From the NCBI GenBank assembly GCA_900489925.1, contig UEHQ01000032.1, positions 1 to 63,260 of the forward strand: a stretch of 63,260 nucleotides of DNA. The letters run 5' to 3'. The first letter of the stretch is position 1. Each line of letters begins with the position of its first letter. The position numbers were made by a program, and so were the translations under genes. This DNA is from Hyphomicrobiales bacterium. GTDB lineage: Bacteria; Pseudomonadota; Alphaproteobacteria; Rhizobiales; Rhizobiaceae. Shown here piece after piece: positions 26,721 to 35,177 of this stretch. The notes beneath the pieces were generated by a model, which saw nothing but the letters and a program-made list of their open reading frames with translations, did no database searches and was not told the origin of the DNA.

Positions 26721-27684
26721 GTGCCTCCTGTTCTTCGGTGGGACCATCGGATTGAAGTTCGTACTGACCATTCGAGAAGCGTTCGACGTGGATGACGTCG
26801 CGCACGCGACGACCACGCGGTGTGCGCTCGATGGATACGACGAGATCGACGGCTTCGCCGATCACCTCATTCATCGGGTGCAGGCTAGCCTCGGCGGTGA
26901 GTTGTTCGAGACGTCTCAACGCCGATGTTGCGGTGTTAGAGTGGATCGTCGCCACGCCTCCTGGATGGCCGGTATTCCATGCCTTCAGCAGCGTTAAAGC
27001 TGCACCATCACGGACCTCTCCCACGACAATGCGATCAGGGCGCAACCGCATCGTGCTTTTAAGCAGGCGCGCCATATCGATTGCATCGCTGGTGTGGAGA
27101 AAGATCGCGTTCTCGGCTGCACACTGAATCTCGGCCGTATCTTCAAGGACCACCAATCGATCCTCCGGCGCAGTTTTGACGATCTCGTCGATGACCGCGT
27201 TGGCGAGTGTTGTCTTTCCCGATCCGGTTCCGCCGGAGATGATGATGTTGAGCCGTGAATCGATCGCGCTTCTGATGGTACCGGCCTGGCTGGCTGTCAT
27301 GGCGCCATTTCGGACATACTCGTCGAGCGGGATAAGACGCGACGCACGCCGCCGGATCGTGAAGGCAGGCCCGGCGACGATGGGCGGAAGCAGGCCTTCG
27401 AAGCGGTGACCCCCGATCGGTAATTCGCCCGAGACAATCGGTCGATCTGCGTCGACCTCGGATTGAAGTGCATGTGCGACGGTCCCGATGACCACTTCCG
27501 CGGCGGCAAGCGACATCTCGCCGGCAGGCGCGATACCGTGACCTAGGCGCTCGATAAAAAGCCTTCCGTCGGGATTGAGCATGACCTCTACAACAGTGCT
27601 GTCTTCAAGGGCAGCGCATAGCTGATCGCCAAGTGCCTCCTGAAGCTTTCGAACAAGCCGGGGATGAGAGCGAAGAGGGGTCAC
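26707..27684 (-). CDS. trbB: Conjugal transfer ATPase TrbB (VirB11-like)
   Basis: 325 residues of the type II/IV secretion hexameric ATPase family. Walker A is GGTGSGKTTLANAV (about 155-168), followed by the Asp box (LVVLEDTAEIQC), Walker B (DRIVVGEVRDGAAL) and the His box (GGVATIHSN). It starts with GTG, supported by GAGGAG eight bases upstream. It is the first gene of the trb operon here because traI has moved away. Confidence 0.93.
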   Translation of the reverse strand: MTPLRSHPRLVRKLQEALGDQLCAALEDSTVVEVMLNPDGRLFIERLGHGIAPAGEMSLAAAEVVIGTVAHALQSEVDADRPIVSGELPIGGHRFEGLLPPIVAGPAFTIRRRASRLIPLDEYVRNGAMTASQAGTIRSAIDSRLNIIISGGTGSGKTTLANAVIDEIVKTAPEDRLVVLEDTAEIQCAAENAIFLHTSDAIDMARLLKSTMRLRPDRIVVGEVRDGAALTLLKAWNTGHPGGVATIHSNTATSALRRLEQLTAEASLHPMNEVIGEAVDLVVSIERTPRGRRVRDVIHVERFSNGQYELQSDGPTEEQEAHDAA

Positions 27685-27841
27685 ATGCTTCTCCTCACCG
27701 AATACCGGAGAAACGATACGGTCCGCCTAGGGGCTCGCATGTCTGGTTGTGCTGTGGCATCGAGATCGCGAGGACCGGCATGAAAGTCTCCGTCGTTGTT
27801 GAGGCAACGACAAGTCAGCACAAGTGGGAATCGGGTCGCAA

Positions 27842-27857
27842 TTGTAGGATCCTACAA
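27842..27857. promoter_or_regulatory. Perfect 16-bp palindrome, candidate lux/tra-box-like operator
   Basis: TTGTAGGATCCTACAA is fully self-complementary. A half copy (TTGTAGGAT) occurs about 90 bp further on. The length matches a LuxR-type operator, but the core differs from the GCAGATCTGC tra box near traI, so it may belong to the other LuxR or to another dimeric regulator. Confidence 0.5.
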
Positions 27858-28122
27858 ATGCCCTTTCCTGGTGAGTCGGCCTCAAAAGGAAACCTGCGCT
27901 ATGACGGGGCCGGTTTCGCACAACTTCCTTTTGTAGGATTCACCCCAGAACGGAACTCGAACGAGATGCCACGTAATTGGCCATAACTATCGGAATTTAC
28001 TCATGGAATCGAGAAATCACGGCCATAGTTCTGGGAGCGTCCGGTCCCGTGGCTGGGTCGCTGTTAACCTTAAAGCACTTGTTGGTTCTCCCGAATCGCA
28101 GATAATAACGGTTAAGAAGCCG

Positions 28123-28136
28123 TTTTCGGCCGAAAA
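28123..28136. promoter_or_regulatory. Palindrome upstream of repA, candidate RepA operator
   Basis: TTTTCGGCCGAAAA is a perfect 14-bp palindrome 24 bp before the repA start. RepA proteins of repABC plasmids autorepress by binding dyads at this position, so this is the likely operator. Confidence 0.55.
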
Positions 28137-28160
28137 TCGTTATCTGAAAGCATCTCGACT

Positions 28161-29372
28161 ATGAACGCTAAATCGGCCTTGTCGCAAAGACCCGCTGCCG
28201 TCCACTTTGAGGATCAGATCCTCGAGCAAGGGGATCTCATCTCAAAGAGACTCCATCTGCTCAGCGTGCAGCGATTCCCGCCGAATGCAAGAAAGACCCT
28301 CAGGACCTTCAGCCTGGCGGAAGTGGCCAACTATGTCGGTGTTTCGCAAAGCACGTTGAAGAAGCTTCACCTTGAAGGTAAGGGCCCCTCCCCTCAGACA
28401 TCTTCGTCCGGCCGCCGATCGTACACCGCCGAGCAAATGCTTGAGCTTCGCCAGTACCTGGATCAGCACGGCCGCTCGGACAGCCGCATGTATGTTCCCC
28501 ACCGCCGCCCCGGCGAGAAACTGCATGTGCTAGCCGTCGTCAATTTCAAAGGTGGCTCTGGCAAGACCACGACCGCAGCTCACCTTGCGCAATACCTTGC
28601 GCTGACGGGTCATCGCGTCCTTGCGGTCGACCTCGATCCCCAGGCATCTCTCTCATCGCTACACGGGTTTCAGCCTGAACTGGATCAGATGGCCTCGATC
28701 TATGATGCCATCCGCTATGATGGCGAGAAAAAGAATCTTGCCGACATCATCCGGCCGACAAATTTTCCCGGCCTGGATATCGTGCCGGCGAACCTGGATC
28801 TGCAGGAGTATGAATACGACACGCCGCTTGCCATGTCCGACAAGTCTTCGAACGAGGGCAAGACGTTTTTCACCCGAATTTCACGTGCACTCTCGCAGGT
28901 GGAAGACAGGTACGACGTTGTCGTCATCGACTGCCCGCCGCAGCTTGGATACCTGACGCTGACCGCGTTGACGGCGGCAACGAGTGTTCTCATCACGATT
29001 CATCCGCAGATGCTTGACGTCATGTCGATGGGGCAATTCCTGTTGATGCTGGGCGGTATCCTCAAGCCAATTCGCGCCGCCGGCGCCGAAGTCAATCTGT
29101 CTTGGTATCGCTATCTCATTACCCGCTACGAGCCGACGGACGTTCCGCAGGCGCAGATGGTCGGGTTCATGTCGACGATGTTCCACGAGTTCATGTTGAA
29201 AAATCAGATGCTCAAATCGACGGCCGTGTCTGATGCGGGCATCACGAAACAGACGCTCTATGAAGTCGATCGTTCGTCGATGAACAGAGCAACGTATGAC
29301 CGCGCATTGGAGTCTCTCGACGCCGTAAACAGTGAAATCGCAGAGCTAATTCACCGGTCATGGCAACGTTAA
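28161..29372 (+). CDS. repA: Plasmid partitioning ATPase RepA (ParA-like)
   Basis: 403 residues. An N-terminal helix-turn-helix (FSLAEVANYVGVSQSTLKKLHLEGKGP) used for autorepression is followed by the ParA fold with deviant Walker A FKGGSGKTTTAAHLAQ (about 128-143), LAVDLDPQASLS and VVVIDCPPQLGYL. RepA drives plasmid segregation with RepB bound at parS and represses the repABC operon. First gene of the cassette, divergent from trbB. Confidence 0.96.
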   Translation: MNAKSALSQRPAAVHFEDQILEQGDLISKRLHLLSVQRFPPNARKTLRTFSLAEVANYVGVSQSTLKKLHLEGKGPSPQTSSSGRRSYTAEQMLELRQYLDQHGRSDSRMYVPHRRPGEKLHVLAVVNFKGGSGKTTTAAHLAQYLALTGHRVLAVDLDPQASLSSLHGFQPELDQMASIYDAIRYDGEKKNLADIIRPTNFPGLDIVPANLDLQEYEYDTPLAMSDKSSNEGKTFFTRISRALSQVEDRYDVVVIDCPPQLGYLTLTALTAATSVLITIHPQMLDVMSMGQFLLMLGGILKPIRAAGAEVNLSWYRYLITRYEPTDVPQAQMVGFMSTMFHEFMLKNQMLKSTAVSDAGITKQTLYEVDRSSMNRATYDRALESLDAVNSEIAELIHRSWQR

Positions 29373-29374
29373 AA

Positions 29375-29390
29375 GTTGTCGGCTGACAAA
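29375..29390. promoter_or_regulatory. Candidate parS centromere (RepB site)
   Basis: GTTGTCGGCTGACAAA matches the repABC parS pattern GTTnnCnGCnGnnAAC at all fixed positions but the last (C to A). It begins two bases after the repA stop, a known location for parS. A second dyad, ACAAAAT/ATTTTGT (29387-29404), abuts it. Confidence 0.65.
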
Positions 29391-29442
29391 ATCGCCATTT
29401 TGTGACGGTTTTTCAAATCTTTAGAGCATATCGGAGACGGAA

Positions 29443-30417
29443 ATGGCTAGAAAGAACCTGCTCGAAGGATTGGCTGACCTACAAGACGATCAGCCGAGCG
29501 TGGTTTCATATCCTATGCGGGGAGCTGGAAAGTCCCTCGTCCGCTCACTGGATGAGCTCGCAAAGCAGGCAGACAAGTATCTCGAAGGCGAGGTCGTGGT
29601 CGAAATCGATCCCGATGTCGTTGACGCATCCTTCGTCCAGGACAGGCTGGCGCAGGACAATGACGACTTCCGTGAACTTGTCGAAGCAATTCGGACCCGC
29701 GGACAGGACACCCCGATCTTGGTTCGCCCTCACGCTAGCGTGGAAGGACGATTCCAGGTCGTCTTCGGTCACCGACGCCTGCGCGCAGCGCGGGAGCTGG
29801 GTCGCAAGGTCAAGGCTGTCGTCAAATCGCTGGATGACCGTACCCATGTCATAGCGCAGGGTCAGGAGAATTCGGCACGCGCCAACTTGACTTTCATCGA
29901 GCGCGCATTGTTTGCAAAACGGCTGGAGGATCTAGGCTATGATCGCGACGTAATCTCCGCCGCACTGGCTTCCAATCCAGCCTCCATCTCGAAGATGTTG
30001 TCGGTGGGCGAGCGCATCCCTGCCGATGTTATCCGAGCTATCGGTGACGCTCCTGGGATTGGACGCGAGCGCTGGGTCGAGCTTTCCTTGTTGGTCGGTA
30101 AGTCTGCGAACAGCGAAAAGGTTCGCGAGATTGTGAGCGACGTGCACTTCAACGTGCTGTCATCCGATGATCGCTTTCTGGCGCTCTACGCTGCGCTGAA
30201 CAGATCGGCTCGTTCCGTGAAGAAGAAGGAGCCGGCCACAACGACAGATAAATGGGAGCCAAGAGACAAGGGCGTTCTTGTCGAGATGAAGAGTTCCGGC
30301 AAGAGCTACGCGATCTCTATGAAATCAAAGAACGCCATGCGCTTTGGCGATTTTCTGTCCAGGAATTGGGACGCGCTCTATGCGCAGTTCCTCGACGAAG
30401 TATCTAAAGGAGACTGA
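29443..30417 (+). CDS. repB: Plasmid partitioning protein RepB (ParB-like)
   Basis: 324 residues. ParB/Srx nuclease-like domain with VFGHRRLRAARELGRKVKAVV and the arginine-patch-like QGQENSARANLTFIERA, then a helix-turn-helix around DVISAALASNPASISKMLSVGERI. It binds parS and, together with RepA, ensures plasmid inheritance. GGAGACGG lies before the ATG. It is 70 bp downstream of repA. Confidence 0.95.
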   Translation: MARKNLLEGLADLQDDQPSVVSYPMRGAGKSLVRSLDELAKQADKYLEGEVVVEIDPDVVDASFVQDRLAQDNDDFRELVEAIRTRGQDTPILVRPHASVEGRFQVVFGHRRLRAARELGRKVKAVVKSLDDRTHVIAQGQENSARANLTFIERALFAKRLEDLGYDRDVISAALASNPASISKMLSVGERIPADVIRAIGDAPGIGRERWVELSLLVGKSANSEKVREIVSDVHFNVLSSDDRFLALYAALNRSARSVKKKEPATTTDKWEPRDKGVLVEMKSSGKSYAISMKSKNAMRFGDFLSRNWDALYAQFLDEVSKGD

Positions 30418-30426
30418 ACCGCAAAA

Positions 30427-30575
30427 GAAAAAGGCCCCCAAACGTTGCCGTCGTGGAAGCCTCTCTCAAAGGTCTAAGCAGCCTGAGAATCGCATTTCCC
30501 CGAATCACAGTCAAGAGTCTTTGGCACCGTTTTTGGTGAGCAGGTTTCTTTTGCCTTCTGGAAGGTGAAGGAAAA
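30427..30575 (-). ncRNA. Antisense counter-transcribed RNA (ctRNA/incA) region
   Basis: The repB-repC gap of all repABC plasmids encodes a small antisense RNA that limits RepC synthesis. Here a clear terminator for the minus strand is present: AGGCTTCC pairs with GGGGGCCT (30462-30455 with 30439-30432, two G-U pairs) and is followed on the minus strand by TTTTTCTTTT. The RNA would start somewhere around 30530-30570; its exact 5' end is not visible. Confidence 0.7.
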
Positions 30576-31790
30576 ATGCAAAGTGGACATGTGACGACGC
30601 CCTTTGGGCGGCGGCCGATGACGCTTGCCTTGGTTAAACGGCAAATGGCCGTGGCAGCGATCAAGCCAGGGAAGTCGGCGGACAAATGGAAGATCTTTCG
30701 AGACGCGTCTGAGGCGCGCGAATTGCTCGGTTTGCAAGATCGCAGCTTGGCGATCCTGGATGCACTGTTGAGCTTCTATCCAGAAAACGAGCTGCGCCAG
30801 GACGCGCAACTGATCGTTTTTCCCTCGAACGCCCAATTGACGCTTCGCGCTCACGGCATCGCCGGCGCGACGCTGCGCAGGCACCTGACAATCCTGGTGG
30901 AGGCAGGCCTGATCGTGCGCAAGGACAGCGCCAACGGCAAGCGCTATGCTCGTAAGGATAGGGCAGGAGAGATCGAGAATGCGTTCGGTTTCGACATCTC
31001 GCCGCTTTTGATGCGCTCCGAGGAGCTTGCAGCTATGGCACAGCAGGTCGCAGCCGAACGAGCAACGTTTCGTCGCGCAAAGGAGAACCTGACGATCTGC
31101 CGGCGCGACGTCCGGAAGCTGATTTCAGCAGCCGTCGAGGAGGGTGCATCTGGCGACTGGACGATGATCGAAGATGTTTATATCCGCCTCGTAGGCCGCA
31201 TTAGCCGCACGCCGACCATTTCCGAGGTCACTGCGATCCTGGAGGAAATGGAGCTCCTTCGCGACGAGGTCCTCAACACGCTGGAAACACAGCAGAAAGA
31301 TGAAAATAATAGCGCCAATGCCGCTCATAGTGAGCGCCACCTACAGAGTTCAAATACCGAATCCATCAATGAACTTGAACCTCGCTCAAGAAACGAGCAG
31401 GGCGCGACGCTGAGCGAGAATAACCAACGTAAGCACGAGGCTGCGCGTGCCTTCCCGCTAGGCATGGTGCTGAAGGCATGCCCGGATATTGCCGCTTACG
31501 GGCCCGGCGGAGCTATTTCCAGCTGGCGTGATCTGATGTCGGCAGCTGTGGTCGTCCGATCAACGCTGGGGGTCAGCCCGTCGGCGTATCAGGATGCCTG
31601 CGATGTTATGGGGCCTGAAAACGCTGCGATAGCGATAGCCTCGATCCTGGAGCGGGGTGGCCACATCAACTCGGCCGGCGGCTATCTGCGTGATTTGACG
31701 CGACGTACGGAGCGGGGTGAATTCTCGCTTGGACCGATGCTGATGGCGCTGTTACGCGCAAACGGAGCGGCGTCGGCGCGAACGGGGTGA
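30576..31790 (+). CDS. repC: Replication initiator RepC
   Basis: 404 residues with the RepC family start (TTPFGRRPMTLALVKRQ) and the conserved DALLSFYPENEL...LIVFPSNAQLTLRAHGIAGATLRRHL winged-helix region. RepC is the initiator, and its own AT-richer central part normally contains oriV; here a likely stretch is near 31300-31370, where the composition drops in GC. Its expression should be limited by the upstream ctRNA and by RepA/RepB. Confidence 0.95.
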   Translation: MQSGHVTTPFGRRPMTLALVKRQMAVAAIKPGKSADKWKIFRDASEARELLGLQDRSLAILDALLSFYPENELRQDAQLIVFPSNAQLTLRAHGIAGATLRRHLTILVEAGLIVRKDSANGKRYARKDRAGEIENAFGFDISPLLMRSEELAAMAQQVAAERATFRRAKENLTICRRDVRKLISAAVEEGASGDWTMIEDVYIRLVGRISRTPTISEVTAILEEMELLRDEVLNTLETQQKDENNSANAAHSERHLQSSNTESINELEPRSRNEQGATLSENNQRKHEAARAFPLGMVLKACPDIAAYGPGGAISSWRDLMSAAVVVRSTLGVSPSAYQDACDVMGPENAAIAIASILERGGHINSAGGYLRDLTRRTERGEFSLGPMLMALLRANGAASARTG

Positions 31791-32120
31791 TCAGCGCGAG
31801 GGGCGGGCACTTTCCGTTGGTCGCCGGCTCAGCAATGCGGCTCGAATTTGCTCGCTCTTGGTGAGACTGGGCGAGGTAGTGGGTGCTTCGGCCGGAGTGC
31901 GTGCGGTCTCGTTGCTTCGCAAGAGGCTTTCGTAGCGCTGCTGGGCGGTGAGGCGATCCTCAGCAGAGACCGGTGCCGTGGAGCTGCCGTGAAGATCGAA
32001 GCGCATCGATTCTGGTTGCGCAGTTGCGAGGTAGTAGCGCTTGGAATGCAGATAGGCCCCGGTCGCTCGGCGCAGCGCGGTCACGTTCGCATCAGCCCTG
32101 AGAAGCGGACGGATTTCGTT
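31791..32120 (-). pseudogene. C-terminal remnant of a ProQ/FinO-domain RNA chaperone
   Basis: The reading frame contains the C-terminal half of a FinO/ProQ domain: NEIRPLLRADANVTALRRA, then YLHSKRYYLATAQPESMRFDLHG and VSAEDRLTAQQRYESLL. The N-terminal half of the domain is missing: a TAG stop at 32121-32123 ends homology, and the only start in frame is a GTG at 32084 inside the domain. FinO-type proteins control conjugation or plasmid copy number through antisense RNA, so a remnant next to repC is notable. A short expressed form cannot be excluded. Confidence 0.6.
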
Positions 32121-32577
32121 CTAAAGTCCCAGCGCAAATGGCTTGATTGGATCACCGATTGCGGAGGGAAGGATATCGATTGGTTGCAACAAAAGGGCAT
32201 TGATCGCTCTCGCTTTCAAAAGATCCGTTTCGTTTGCTACGATTGGCCCGCGACTGGATGTCCAGGGTCTAGTCATCGACTACCTCGCCTTGCTCCGATC
32301 CCGGGACTAAGAGCACGAAGATAAATTGATGTCACGTCCGACACGCAACAAATGTCGGTGAGGGGGAAGGTCAAAGGCATGGCTGGCTCATGTTCGGATG
32401 CAATCGTAAGGTTGCGCGGGAGTTGATCGGCGCCGGGGAGGGAGGTCTTAGGGAAGCGGAGAATTATCGTATTTGCGCTTGCGCTGTTTGTCGGATGGTC
32501 GCAAAGCCATGTTGCAAGGTGCTGCGATGGCCCCGAAGCGATTTTGGCCAATTTCAATCGAAACTGAAGGTCCCGTC
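32121..32577. other. 457-bp non-coding stretch before serA
   Basis: No convincing gene. A frame around 32105-32324 translates to a Trp-rich peptide (KWLDWITDCGGKDIDWLQQ) that I do not recognise; it could be decayed coding DNA. The serA promoter must lie toward the right end. I saw no attenuator or riboswitch-like structure. Confidence 0.35.
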
Positions 32578-33816
32578 ATGACTCGCCAGCTTTCCCTCTC
32601 CCGCGACCGGATTTCGGTGCTTCTGCTCGAAGGCATCAGTCAGAGCGCCGTCGATTACTTTGCGGCATGTGGATACACCAATCTCGTTCATCTGCCGAAA
32701 GCTCTCGATGATAAGGATCTGAAAAGCCATATTGCCGATGCGCACATCATCGGCATTCGATCCCGAACGCAACTGACGGAAGAGATTTTCGAAGCTGCAA
32801 AGAAGTTGATTGCTGTTGGCTGTTTCTCTGTCGGCACGAACCAAGTCGATCTGGATGCAGCACGCCGCCGCGGCATTCCGGTCTTCAACGCCCCTTATTC
32901 GAACACGCGCTCGGTGGCGGAACTCGTGATCGGCGAGATCATCATGCTCACCCGACAGATTTTCCCGCGATCGGCATCTGCGCATCTAGGCGGATGGGAG
33001 AAGTCTGCCGTCGGCAGCCGGGAAGTGCGCGGCAAGACGCTCGGCATCGTCGGCTATGGAAATATCGGCTCGCAGCTCAGCGCTCTTGCGGAAAGCATGG
33101 GGATGGTGGTGCGCTATTTCGATCTATCGGACCGGCTGCGCCGGGGAAATTCGGAATCGATGGCTTCGCTCGGTGAGCTTCTCGAAATTTCGGATTATGT
33201 GACGATGCACGTTCCCGAGACGGCGTCGACCCACAACATGATCACAGAGACTGAACTGCGCCGTATGAAGAAGGGCGCCATCTTCATCAACAATTCCCGT
33301 GGAACCGTCGTCGATCTCGACGCGCTCGCGAAGGTGCTGAAGGAAGGCCATCTGGCGGGTGCAGCCGTTGACGTGTTCCCTGTGGAGCCGGCATCGAACA
33401 AGGATCGTTTTGAAACGCCGCTACAGGGCTTGAGCAACGTCATTTTGACACCCCACATCGGCGGCTCCACCGAGGAGGCTCAGGAGCGCATTGGCGGGGA
33501 AGTCTCGAGGAAGCTGGTGGAATACTCCGATATCGGCTCGACGATGGGCGCGGTCAACTTCCCTCAGGTTCAATTGCCGGAGCGCCCGAATGGCACGCGT
33601 TTTATTCACGTTCACGAAAACCGCCCCGGGACGCTTATCAAGCTCAACGAAATCTTCTCCTCGCGCGGGCTCAATATCGTCGCAGAGTTCCTGCAGACTC
33701 ACGGCGACACGGGCTATGTGGTGATCGAGGTCGAGGGCGTGTCGGAGACGGCCGATGAAATCCTGCAGGCGCTGCGCGCGATACCGGGCACGATCAGAAC
33801 GCGGTTGCTCTACTGA
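32578..33816 (+). CDS. serA: D-3-phosphoglycerate dehydrogenase with ACT domain
   Basis: 412 residues; catalyses the first step of serine synthesis, oxidising 3-phosphoglycerate with NAD+. The NAD site is GIVGYGNIGSQLSALAESMG. The catalytic residues are seen in INNSRGTVVD (Arg), and HIGGSTEEAQ (His). A C-terminal ACT domain (HENRPGTLIKLNEIFSSRG) for serine feedback matches the short E. coli-type enzyme. The ATG at 32578 is where family homology begins; the upstream frame is not SerA-like. It is a plasmid-borne biosynthetic gene, convergent with aroG. Confidence 0.94.
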   Translation: MTRQLSLSRDRISVLLLEGISQSAVDYFAACGYTNLVHLPKALDDKDLKSHIADAHIIGIRSRTQLTEEIFEAAKKLIAVGCFSVGTNQVDLDAARRRGIPVFNAPYSNTRSVAELVIGEIIMLTRQIFPRSASAHLGGWEKSAVGSREVRGKTLGIVGYGNIGSQLSALAESMGMVVRYFDLSDRLRRGNSESMASLGELLEISDYVTMHVPETASTHNMITETELRRMKKGAIFINNSRGTVVDLDALAKVLKEGHLAGAAVDVFPVEPASNKDRFETPLQGLSNVILTPHIGGSTEEAQERIGGEVSRKLVEYSDIGSTMGAVNFPQVQLPERPNGTRFIHVHENRPGTLIKLNEIFSSRGLNIVAEFLQTHGDTGYVVIEVEGVSETADEILQALRAIPGTIRTRLLY

Positions 33817-33991
33817 CGGATCGTTCAGCGAGGCGATCGACGTGGTTAATATTTTATTTGGACAGGAGCGCGTGCGCGCCGGCATGAGTTTGTCTCGAAT
33901 GGGTGAGGGGGCGGTGACCTCCCCATCAACGCGATCGCCAATGGCGTTGTGAAAGCCGTCGTTTTGCCGTCCGAATGAGAACCGCTTGCCG

Positions 33992-34030
33992 CGATTGGTG
34001 GCCCCCGTCAGGTCGCCTGACCGCAGTCCG
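33992..34030 (-). pseudogene. Relic of a tyrosine-recombinase gene
   Basis: These 39 bases match 37852-37890 of the recombinase gene with three mismatches and on the same strand. They encode the active-site motif region (GLRSGDLTGATNR here versus GLRSGYLTEAANR in the intact gene). The flanking sequence does not continue as recombinase, so only a scrap of a second copy is left between serA and aroG. Confidence 0.55.
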
Positions 34031-34039
34031 GGATAGGCA

Positions 34040-34067
34040 GGCGGAGCGTACCGATCTACGCTCCGCC
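34040..34067. terminator. Bidirectional terminator between serA and aroG
   Basis: GGCGGAGCGTA (34040-34050) and TACGCTCCGCC (34057-34067) form a perfect 11-bp stem with a 6-nt loop, 7 bp beyond the aroG stop. It lies between two convergent genes. No long T-run follows. Confidence 0.65.
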
Positions 34068-34073
34068 GTTCAT

Positions 34074-35144
34074 TCAGACCTTTGCCTTGTTGGCCACGCG
34101 GCGCGCCTTCACGCCCGATGCCAATGCCTCCAGGGCCTGAACGGTCGTCGGCCAGTCGATGCATCCGTCGGTGACGCTCTGACCGTAGACCAGCGGCTTT
34201 CCTGGGATCAGTTCCTGCCGACCGCCGACAATGTTGCTTTCGACCATTGCGCCGATGATCGCATCGTTACCGTCGGCGAGCTGCTGCGCGACGTCCTGCA
34301 GGACGGCGGGCTGGTTCTCCGGGTTCTTGCGGCTGTTGGCATGGCTGGCGTCGATCATGATGCGCGGGTCGAGCTTCGCATCGCGAGCAGCGGCCAGCGC
34401 TGCCGCAACGCTTTCGCGATTATAGTTCGGCTGTTTGCCGCCGCGCAGAATGATGTGGCAATCCTCGTTACCGCTTGTCGAAGCGATCGCCGCGCGTCCG
34501 TCCTTCGTCACCGCCGGAAAATGATGCGGCTGCGAGGCGGCCATGATGGCGTCGAGGGCAATACGCACATCGCCGGTGGTGCCGTTCTTGAAGCCGATCG
34601 CAGAGGAGAGGCCGGAAGCGAGTTCCCTGTGGACCTGACTTTCGGTCGTGCGCGCACCGATGGCACCCCAGCTGACGAGGTCGGCGATGTATTGCGGTGT
34701 GATCGTATCGAGGAATTCGCAGCCCGCCGGCAGCGCGAGGTCGTTTACATCGAGCAGCAGCTTGCGGGCGATGCGCAGGCCATCCTCGATCCGGAAGCTG
34801 CCATCGAGTCCGGGATCGTTGATCAGGCCCTTCCAACCGACGGTCGTCCGGGGCTTTTCGAAGTAGACGCGCATGACGATTTCAAGGTGGCCCTGCAGCC
34901 GGTCGCGCTGTTCCTTGAGCCGCTTGGCATAGTCGATCGCGGCGACCGGATCATGGATGGAGCAGGGGCCGACAACGACGAGAAGCCTGTCGTCCTTCTT
35001 GGACAGGATATCATGGATGGCGCTGCGAGCGCCGAGCACCGTCTTGCTGACAGTCTCGTCACGCGGCAGCTCACCGATGATGCGTGCAGGCGACGAGAGT
35101 TCGACGATATTGGTGATGCGCAGATCGTCAGTCGGGTTGGTCAC
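34074..35144 (-). CDS. aroG: Class I DAHP synthase (3-deoxy-7-phosphoheptulonate synthase)
   Basis: 356 residues; condenses phosphoenolpyruvate and erythrose 4-phosphate, the entry to the shikimate pathway. Landmarks: LLVVVGPCSIHDP, RVYFEKPRTTVGWKGLINDP, GARTTESQVHRELASG, GFKNGTTGD and the C-terminal IDASHANSRK. This is the AroF/AroG/AroH type, normally feedback-inhibited by an aromatic amino acid. It is preceded by an aromatic-residue leader peptide and a terminator hairpin, indicating transcription attenuation. Confidence 0.95.
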   Translation of the reverse strand: MTNPTDDLRITNIVELSSPARIIGELPRDETVSKTVLGARSAIHDILSKKDDRLLVVVGPCSIHDPVAAIDYAKRLKEQRDRLQGHLEIVMRVYFEKPRTTVGWKGLINDPGLDGSFRIEDGLRIARKLLLDVNDLALPAGCEFLDTITPQYIADLVSWGAIGARTTESQVHRELASGLSSAIGFKNGTTGDVRIALDAIMAASQPHHFPAVTKDGRAAIASTSGNEDCHIILRGGKQPNYNRESVAAALAAARDAKLDPRIMIDASHANSRKNPENQPAVLQDVAQQLADGNDAIIGAMVESNIVGGRQELIPGKPLVYGQSVTDGCIDWPTTVQALEALASGVKARRVANKAKV

Positions 35145-35177
35145 GGTATTGGTCTCCAGGAGGTCATACCGGGCGCA

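Larger units (their letters stand above)
27685..28160. promoter_or_regulatory. trbB-repA divergent regulatory region
   Basis: 476 bp with no gene. It holds a hairpin (GTCGTTG 27792-27798 / CAACGAC 27805-27811), the palindrome listed at 27842-27857, a partial copy of it (TTGTAGGAT at 27931-27939) and the palindrome at 28123-28136. On related plasmids this interval carries TraR-responsive promoters for both transfer and replication, so co-control of copy number and mating is likely (inference). Confidence 0.65.
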
